This document shows, in pieces, positions 56,640 to 64,000 of a stretch of DNA of 64,000 bases (the stretch's first letter is position 1; each line of letters begins with the position of its first letter). Location of the stretch: contig NC_133770.1 in NCBI RefSeq assembly GCF_003597395.2, positions 27,986,066 to 28,050,065 on the forward strand. The letters are read 5' to 3'. The notes beneath the pieces were generated by a model. It saw only the letters and a program-made list of their open reading frames with translations, was not told where the DNA came from and did not search any database. The DNA is from Chelonoidis abingdonii. Its lineage: Eukaryota; Chordata; Testudines; Testudinidae. A program made the position numbers and the translations under genes.

Positions 56640-57746
56640 TAATACATGACTAGAGTTTCTAAAAGTTATAGATGATAATTTTCTAACACAAAAAGTATTG
56701 AACCCAACATGCGATAACCCAACATTGGACCTCATTGTGATATATAAAGATTAATTAATAATGGACTGGAAGATGTTTGTTGCCTAGGGACAAGTGACCA
56801 TGTCCTGATTACGTCCAATATGGGCAATCAGAGGATGGTTTGAACCAGTAATATTTATTCCTGGTGCTTCAAGAGGGCTAATTCCCTAAAGCTGAGGAAC
56901 ACTATGAATAAAATTAACTAGGAGGGGAGGGGGAAATTAGACAGAAAAATACGCATGAAAATGGGGAGTTCTTTAAGAAAACTTTGAGATAGCCACAATA
57001 CCACAATAAAGAAAGCGGCTAATCCTGGTTCACTGGGGAAAGGAAGGCAGCAACTTGAATTTAAAAAGCAATATATAGCAAATTTAAAAACAGGGAAATA
57101 GATAGCAATCAATACAAATTAGAAGTCATGAAGTCAAGAAAATTGACAATAAGAAGAAACAAGTCTTAATTAAGTACATTAGGTACGAAAGAAATCCTAG
57201 CAATGGTATTGGCCCATAAATAGATGGAGATAGTTAAGATGTTAATGATACAGAAAAGGCAGACATGTTCAATAAATATTTATGTTCTGTATTTGTTAAG
57301 AAGCAGTATGATGTCCTTGTAGCACAGGATGATGGTGAAGTATTTTCCAGTCCATTAGTAACCAAGGAGGATGTTAAACAACAACTACTAGAGATGGACA
57401 TTTTTAAAATGGTAGGCACAGATAACTTGTCCCCCAGAGTCACAAAACATCTGATTAAGAGGAGATCTCTAGCACAACTCTGATAATTGTTGATACATCC
57501 TGGAATACCAGGGAAATTCCAGAAGACTGGAAGAGTACTAGCATGGTACCAATATTTAAAAAGTGCAAATAGGATAACTAAGGTAACTACAGGCTGGTTA
57601 GCCTGGCATCAGTCCCAAATAGAATAATGGAAAAGAGGTAGATATGAAATGGAACTGATAAAGAATTGAAAGGATAGGGATATAAATAACATGGCTTTAA
57701 AGAAAATAAGTCTTGTCAAACAAACCTGATTTCATTCTCTGAGGAG

Positions 57747-58732
57747 TGAGACAGGCTGGCTAGACCTTTCAAGTAAATCAGGCTCAGTCTTGCCTATGCC
57801 CTAGCTTCTAGCCCTTGGCTGATGGTGATATGGCAACATAATGATAAGTAGTGACCGCAGCTGTGAAAGTGTTAGGAAAAGATTATACAAACTGTGTGGA
57901 GAATTCAGCTGGGGGGAAAAACTGCAGAGAAGATAGGACTTTGCTGCAGGCAGGAGAACCCACAAGGAGCAGGGTTAGGCTCCTGAGAAAGGAATGCACA
58001 CAGGCAGAAGTCAGTTAGGAGGACCCACAGGCAGCAGCTTAGGTTCCTATGGGGGAAGCTGTGAGCTAGACCCTACATGGAGAAGGAGGATCCCTAGGGG
58101 AAACTCCAGAGTTCCTGGGGGAGAGAGACAGTTAGGAAAACCTGCTAAGACAGATTAGGGTCATGTGAGGAAGGCCCTGAGGTAGAGTCAGTAAAAGCAT
58201 GTCAGTGGAGCCCAGAAAGGGCATAAGATTATTAGTTCAGCAGAGAAGGGAAAGCCGGAGGCCCAAGAGCCAGGCCGTGGGGAAGCAGCACAAGGGGGCT
58301 TAGAGGTAAAAAGCGGCTCAGGCAAACATCAGCATGTCTGAAGAAGCAGACCTAGCTGTTGAATAATACAGGGTCTCTAGGCTGGAATCCACAGTAATGT
58401 GCCTACCAGCCCCTAAGGAAGGGCCATGCAAGCCCAGCTGCAGTAGCAGCTTAGAGCTCCTGTGAGAGAGGCTCTGAAGGAGGGCCAGTAACAGCATTTC
58501 AGTGTCCAAGGAGGGTGGAAGAATTATTCTTTGGACATTTAGGTTGAACTTTCAGTGGGACCTTGTGGGACCTCTGAAGTGGATTGACCTTTATGTGACT
58601 TGACCAGAAGCCATGCCACAGAAAACCTGGTGAGCAGCAGATGACCTGGGGAGGTGTGGGAGACAAGGACACCTTGCAGCATTGCACCCTGACACAACCG
58701 GGAATTACAAGTGGTGAGCACACTACCTTACA
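57747..58732 (+). mobile_element. Solo LTR-like element (986 bp) inside CR1
   Basis: Termini are TGAGACAGGCTGG and CACACTACCTTACA (TG...CA). The flanks aggag (57742-57746) and aggaa (58733-58737) form a 5-bp duplication with one mismatch, and CR1 is continuous across the site. The interior has several related purine-rich phrases (GGAGGACCCACAGGCAGC; GGAGAACCCACAAGGAGC; GTTCCTGGGGGAGAG) suggesting old internal duplication. No coding capacity. Confidence 0.72.
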
Positions 58733-59561
58733 AGGAAATTATAAAGTTTGGTGAACAAAGGTAACAGTAGACATTTGTAAGGCATTTGACTTAATACTAC
58801 ATGACATTCTGATTAAAAGATGCACACCATACAATATCAGTAAAGCATATGTTAAATTGATTAAGACCTGGCTAACTGATAGATCTCAAAAAGTAGTCAT
58901 TCATGCGGAATCATCAAGTAGCTGTGTTTTTAGTGAGGTTCTGTAGGGATTGGTACTTGGCCTGAGACGATTTGACATTTTCATCAGTGATCTAGAAACA
59001 AATACAAAATCATTGCAGATGACACACAGATAGGTGAAATGGTAAAGAAAAAAAGAAGAAACAGCAATCAGACAGAACTACTGGATCGCTTGGGAAAATG
59101 GGCCCATTCAATCAAAATGTGTTTTAATACAGACAAATGTGAAGTTATATATCTAGAAAAAAGAAATACAGACCACACTGACAGAATGGGGAATGGGATC
59201 CTGGAAAGCAGTGGCTCTGGATAGGATTTTAGGGGTCACATTGGGTAAGCAACTCAATATGAGCTCCCATTGTGATGCGCTGGCAAAACAGGCTAATACA
59301 ATTGCTGGATATATAAACAGCAAACAGTGAGGGCAGGACAGTGGTTTTACCTCTGTATGTGTCATTGGTGAAACCAATGCTGGAATACTGTGTACAGTTC
59401 TGATGTAAATGTTTTGAAAAGGATGTTGACAAAATTGGACAGGGGGCAGAAAAAAGCCACAACAATGAATTGAAGTCTGGAGAAAATGCCTTACCATGAG
59501 AAATTTAAAGAGGCTCATCTGATTAAATTATCAAAAAGATGACTGAGAGATGACATGAATA

Positions 59562-59676
59562 TAGGCTGACCAGATAGCAAATGTGAAAAACTGGGACAGG
59601 GGGTGAGGAGTAATAGGCGCCTAAATAAGAAAAAGCCCTGAAAAAGCCTATAAAATTGGGACATCTGGTCACTCTC
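59562..59676. mobile_element. Short hAT-like element (TAGGGTGACCAGAT family) in CR1
   Basis: It starts TAGGCTGACCAGATAGC and ends ACATCTGGTCACTCTC. The perfect 8-bp duplication catgaata flanks it (59554-59561 and 59677-59684). Internal GTGAAAAACTGGGACAGGGG and CTAAATAAGAAAAAGCCC match 55390-55445. This copy best defines the family's duplication length. Confidence 0.88.
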
Positions 59677-60032
59677 CATGAATACAGTGTATAAGTACCT
59701 CCACAGGAAGAAAACTCTGAGTACTAAAGGAGTCTTTAATCTAGCAGAGAAAGGGATAACAAGAACCAGTGGCTGGAAGCGAAGTCAGACAAATGAAAAT
59801 TGGAAATAAGGCTCACATTTTGAACATTGGAATGAGTTACCAAGGGAAGTAGGGAAGTCGTCTTTTTGCTGTCCTCAGATTGGCTGGATGCCTTTCTGGA
59901 AGATATACATTAGACAGACACAAGTTATTGAGCTCAATACAGGGATAATGTAATGAAATTTAATGGACTATGATCTACAGGAGGTCAAAATAGATCATCA
60001 AATCTTCCCTTCTGGCTTTAAACCCTATGAAT

Positions 60033-63000
60033 ACTTTGTTTTTCATTTAACACTTTACCACTGATGTACAGTGGTGATTTCACATGCCTATAGAGTAAAT
60101 TACATGAACACAACACGATATTTGGAATTGAAAAAAATAGTTCCCAACAGAATGTCCAAGATCAATTTAGGTAGGTACGATGTAATTACTAGGTCAGAAA
60201 TTTGACTAGGACAGCAGACCTAGTACCTCTCTTTTTGCAAGATCTCCACGAGATATTAAACAAACTCACATGGCCAAGAGCTAAGTATTGCACTTAATTG
60301 GAAAAGAAGTTTCAAAAGTCCAGTGCACTAAAACTTGCCTATTCAGAGGGAAGCACCTCCAATCCAAATACTGAGTCCAGCTAAACCCAGTTGACCTGTG
60401 AGATCTGAACAGATAACAGCAGAAGTTCCTAATGAGAGAATTACTAACATGGATTAAATATATTTGTCAATTAATAAAATAAATATAACAGGTGATAGAA
60501 ACGACATTGTTAGCTGCTTAAAAATGTGTCAGGATGATAACAGAGTGCACTCCAAGAAGATAAATTTTGTGTTGCAAACATCACTTGAATCCCGAGAAAT
60601 ATCATTGGAATCAATGAGAGTGATCTGATGCAAATACATTTCTCATTTCATTCAAAGAGTTTGTGACAGAATGTTGATCACACATTACTACAGTATGCGC
60701 AAAACTCTTTCATTGGTTCTTCTGTTAAGCAGCATTCATAGTGAGATTGCTACAGCTAACACTGAGATTCAAGCTTCCTTACTCCCAAGGATGCTATGCA
60801 TACCAAAGAAGGGAGCTGGAAATGTAAACAGAGAGTGAATTTACAAGTCAACAGTGGAAGTCAAGTGCACTGTTTCTCTGGCCTGTTCAGAACTGCGTGA
60901 CACCAAAATTTGAAGTGGGACTGAATACAAAGGGAAGAGCTATAAGAAAATGTGGTCTTGAAAATATGTATGTATGTGTGTGTGTGTGTGTTTGCAGACT
61001 ACATTGTGCTTTCCTGTTAGCAATCCATGGGCAAACACTTGGTTAAAAAAAGAGCTGCAGTAGGCACTGGCACTGCTGCTGATTCAGAAATAAATAATCT
61101 TTCTTGAAGTTATTTAGTCTTTTTAGTTCTGATCTCAGCATGGCAGAAGCATGTGAAAGTGAGAAAAAAGAAACATATTCAAAAAACTTTAAGGTTTACA
61201 AACATCTATGTATAGGTGAAGGCTTGGGACTGGGAGACAATCCCTTCCCACCTCTGGAGCTGGTTTCCCTATTGCTGTGTAAAAGCCTTAAGGCTGATTG
61301 GAGCCATGCATATTTTAGTCTCATTGTCTGATGTCCTATAACCATTCTAATGACGCTGAGCAGAGGGAGTTTTAAACCATGAGCACCAGCTGTGAAAGAC
61401 CAGTAGAGCAACAATTCACATAACCTTTCCCTATCAAAACAGGGGGAAAGTTAATGAGTTACTCCACAAACATAGTTCAAGTCTTTTTGCTTTAGTCCCT
61501 TAACTATCAAAACCAATGCTATTCATTTCCCCATGCCTGAACGTTTTGTGTAGCATACACTCGGTTCTGAAAGATTCCACCCTCTAGCACATGGTGTTCT
61601 TTTATAGAAAATGTTTGACTTTTCTTCCCCCTGTGGTTTTCCTTTGGCACTTTGCAGCTTATTATATTCCTCACCTGCATATACATGCACCTTGGCACCA
61701 TCCTGCTCTAGCATTAAGATTAGGGAAATCATGATACAACAAGTTTGCAAATACACATCTGCATGAAACATCTAAATAGAGATCTGGCATTACTGTATAT
61801 GGAGAAACAGCTTAAACAAGAATGGGGCAAGGCTCTAAACAGATGATTCACTTCAAATCTATAGTTAAAACAGATCTCCATATGCATATATATGAAGAAT
61901 GAAGGGGAAGGGGGAGAAATACAATTGTTTTCTTCATACTGCACTTTGGAAAGTACTGTTTTATCTGCCATGTAACTGGGCAAAAATTTCACCATATGTC
62001 CTAAGGAAAGAAGTAAAATTGGCTGGCAGGTAACAATGGAAAAGTTAATCTTATGCCAGACAAGTCAAGCAGTGGGAGAAGATATGAGAATATTAAAATA
62101 AATAGTATCTGTTGCCTAAATTCATTTGACTTAAAGGTGAAATCAGCTTTGGCTCAGTTATTCTTTAAGAATCATGTATAGTCCATACAAAAATACAACT
62201 TTAAGAGAAAAGTGAAGTTTACACTTGAGAACTCAAATAAAGGAGAAGGAGTTAAAGTATCAAAGATACATTATTTGGTCTTCAGTTTCCTAAACCAAAT
62301 ACGTTAGGGCTTCAGTGGGGAGGAAATTACTGGGAGCAGGCACATGACTGTTGCTCACATAGACCCTGAGCCTGAAAGCTGCTCTCTGTCTGCAGGACTT
62401 TATTCCCATGCAGACCCCATCCATTGCAACAGGGATCTGCACAGAAAGACCCTTGCCCTAGCCCTTGTCCCAATGAAATATCGCTGCATATCCAGCTTGC
62501 AGGATACAGGCCATGTTAAGATGCTGTAAATGACATGTTAATTTAAATCCTGAAAAATAATCACATCCTTAATCCTTTTTGGATTACAACTGTATCACCC
62601 GACTTTTAAATGCTGATTTTAGAGTTGCGTTAAGGGTGTAGTAGTAGGTAATTTCACTGCAGCATATATTGGGGATCGTCTGAGTGGTCACTTTATAAGT
62701 ACTGAAGGAGCCATTGTATGGTAGATGCAATAAATGTGACTGGCTGGATGAATTCTGATTCCTGATAAAAACTCCTGTCCCCTCACAATAAGAACCTTTA
62801 TAGGTCCCTGATTCAAATCTGATGAATTTGCTGAAAAAACTCCCTTTGACTTCAAGAATCCAACCTATACAATAATGATGTTTCTTATTGCAGTCAAATA
62901 TAATAGTTACTTCTGCCTGTAATGTGTGACTGCATGAGAGGCACATCTTTGGGGTGGGTATATGCGCTTCACCACCCTTGAGACGGACTATGAAAGAGAC

Positions 63001-63770
63001 TTTTGGTCAATAATCTTGTATGTGTAGTATATTGTTTGACAAGTGATATTCCATTGTGCGGTTGACCTGCTATAAATGTTAAGAAACCCTTGCCCATCTA
63101 TTTATTTAGACAGCTGTCATGTTCTATACTACATACATGGATATAAACATGTAAAATGCTACGCTGATTTTCAATACATACAGGGCATTGGAAATGATAA
63201 TGAAAATTATCTGATACAGTTAAAAAAAGAAAGAATGCATGCAAGTTACTTTTACTAATTTGAAAGGCACCTAAGATATTTAGGATCCCAACACTTATTG
63301 AAAGTCCCTTGGATTTGAGGGTTTAATTCTTTTATACTAAGTACCTGCCTTACCTTATGCACTGTATATAATCATATGATCATGCAGCTCTTGGCCTGAT
63401 GATAAAACCCACTTGGGAATAATCCTATGGACCTTAAGGGACCTAGCCACATGGGAAAAGTCACAGGATCAGGTCCACATAACGTTGCTCTGAGGAAATG
63501 CTCTCTGCTGAGATCATATTTTCTTTCAGGCATTTTTAAAATTGGCTTTTCCTCCAAGATGTAAGCTAAAATGATTGTTGACAAAGGCTTAATTATTCTT
63601 TCATCTTTTAAACCGCGAAGAACGGAATCTGTGCCATGTTTTGCATATGGTAGAACAAATGCATAGGAGAAGGAAATGAAAAAAAAAGTTACACATAGCA
63701 TTTGCAGGGTGGAGGGAAATGCTGACAACTTGCCACAAGCCTTAGACAAATCATGCTGATGTATTAATAA
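60033..63770. other. AT-rich, no gene or confident repeat
   Basis: Frames of 120 codons (minus, 62584-62946) and 125 codons (minus, 63372-63749) have no recognised domains. The latter overlaps a dispersed palindromic module (63405-63475). Apart from the (TG)n tract nothing was recognised. Confidence 0.4.
60966..60991 (+). repeat. (TG)n microsatellite
   Basis: A TATGTATG start runs into about nine TG units (GTGTGTGTGTGTGTG) before TTTGCAG. Confidence 0.85.
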
Positions 63771-64000
63771 TTTTTAGTGCTATCCAGAAAATGGAATTTC
63801 AATTTTATAGGTGATTCTGGGTTATTGACATTTTGTTTAGTTCTGCCTTGGAATGAAACACTGACATTGCAGAACTTCCAGGGAAATGGAACAAGCCATT
63901 TTGATGCATGTGTACGTGCCAGGCAGCTGGCCAAGCACCCAGGGATCCAGCCTCCATACAAGCTGAGCAATGGGCAGCTGAGACGCTTGGTAGACAGATG
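63771..64000 (+). other. Weak candidate exon at the window edge
   Basis: This frame is open without a stop for about 76 codons to the end of the window. After an acceptor-like ...TTGCAG at 63872 it reads NFQGNGTSHFDACVRAR and ends KLSNGQLRRLVDR. The last 160 bases are richer in GC than the preceding kilobases. I do not recognise the family, the polypyrimidine tract is poor, and a 68-codon antisense frame overlaps it. It may be chance. Confidence 0.15.

Larger units (their letters stand above)
56640..60032 (+). mobile_element. CR1 LINE, sense, interrupted by an LTR and a hAT-like element
   Basis: The left part (to 57741) holds the endonuclease-end, linker and RT N-terminal region; the frame at 57265-57483 includes DGEVFSSPLVTKEDVKQQLL. 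RT sequence resumes after the LTR (58738 on, VKTFDLI.L-type motif A region near 58777). It passes GLVLGL-like and VLEYCV-like blocks near 58950 and 59370, and ends with GGCTTTAAACCCTATGAATA. It is full of stops and frameshifts and is a dead copy of a distinct CR1 subfamily. Confidence 0.75.

Noticed and set aside
62584..63749. Antisense frames of 120 and 125 codons near the right end
   Set aside because: Frames of this size are expected by chance in 64 kb; no motif was recognised and one overlaps a palindromic module.
1..64000. Search for CRISPR arrays, bacterial-type operons, riboswitches or origins
   Set aside because: No regularly spaced repeats or operon structure; composition and repeats are those of a vertebrate genome.

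Overview
This window reads as vertebrate intergenic or intronic DNA, most likely from a turtle (Testudines); the species cannot be fixed from sequence alone. The basis is the repeat content, recognised from general knowledge of these families and not by a database search: abundant CR1 LINEs with TATGTTCTTATGTTCT- or CTATGATTCTATG-type tails, tRNA-derived SINEs whose 3' tail resembles the CR1 tail, a Penelope-like element with a GIY-YIG relic, several LTRs, several hAT-type non-autonomous elements, and old MIR/L2-type repeats. No intact host protein-coding gene, rRNA gene, functional tRNA gene or CRISPR array was found. The long open frames fall in repeats or in chance sequence. One weak exon candidate runs off the right edge.

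Layout. 1-3.4 kb has no recognised repeat. 3.4-8.8 kb is a hAT-like element followed by a deeply nested CR1 mosaic: an older CR1 holds a second CR1, a Penelope-like fragment and a 1-kb hAT-like element. 9.3-9.6 kb is a second short hAT-like element. 13.4-15.3 kb is a MIR SINE split by a hAT-like element that is itself split by an LTR, followed by a Penelope-like 3' end. 18.2-18.8 kb holds a tRNA-SINE and a TA-flanked element. 20.0-23.4 kb is an antisense CR1 split by an LTR. 29.2-34.8 kb holds three LTRs, old repeats and a split TIR element. 35.2-36.1 kb is a triple nest (CR1, hAT-like element, short hAT-like element). 38.5-43.4 kb is a nearly 5-kb hAT element of autonomous size with a broken transposase, containing a CR1 and a non-autonomous hAT-like element. 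53.1-55.8 kb and 56.6-60.0 kb are further nests. Between these blocks the DNA is AT-rich and otherwise featureless.

There is no operon or pathway logic here. What can be read is a history of insertion order: at many loci both the element ends and the target-site duplications are visible. The most useful observations are (a) nested insertions resolved by exact or near-exact target duplications, (b) a hAT-like family with TAGGGTGACCAGAT-type ends and 8-bp duplications, one copy of which carries a long hairpin, (c) LTRs with internal minisatellites or a foreign-looking GC-rich block, (d) many short dispersed palindromic modules centred on ATTGA..TCAATGG, and (e) three patches where unrelated nested repeats all share the same dense single-base indels, which looks like unpolished long-read sequence rather than evolutionary decay. 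No convincing previously undescribed biological system was found.
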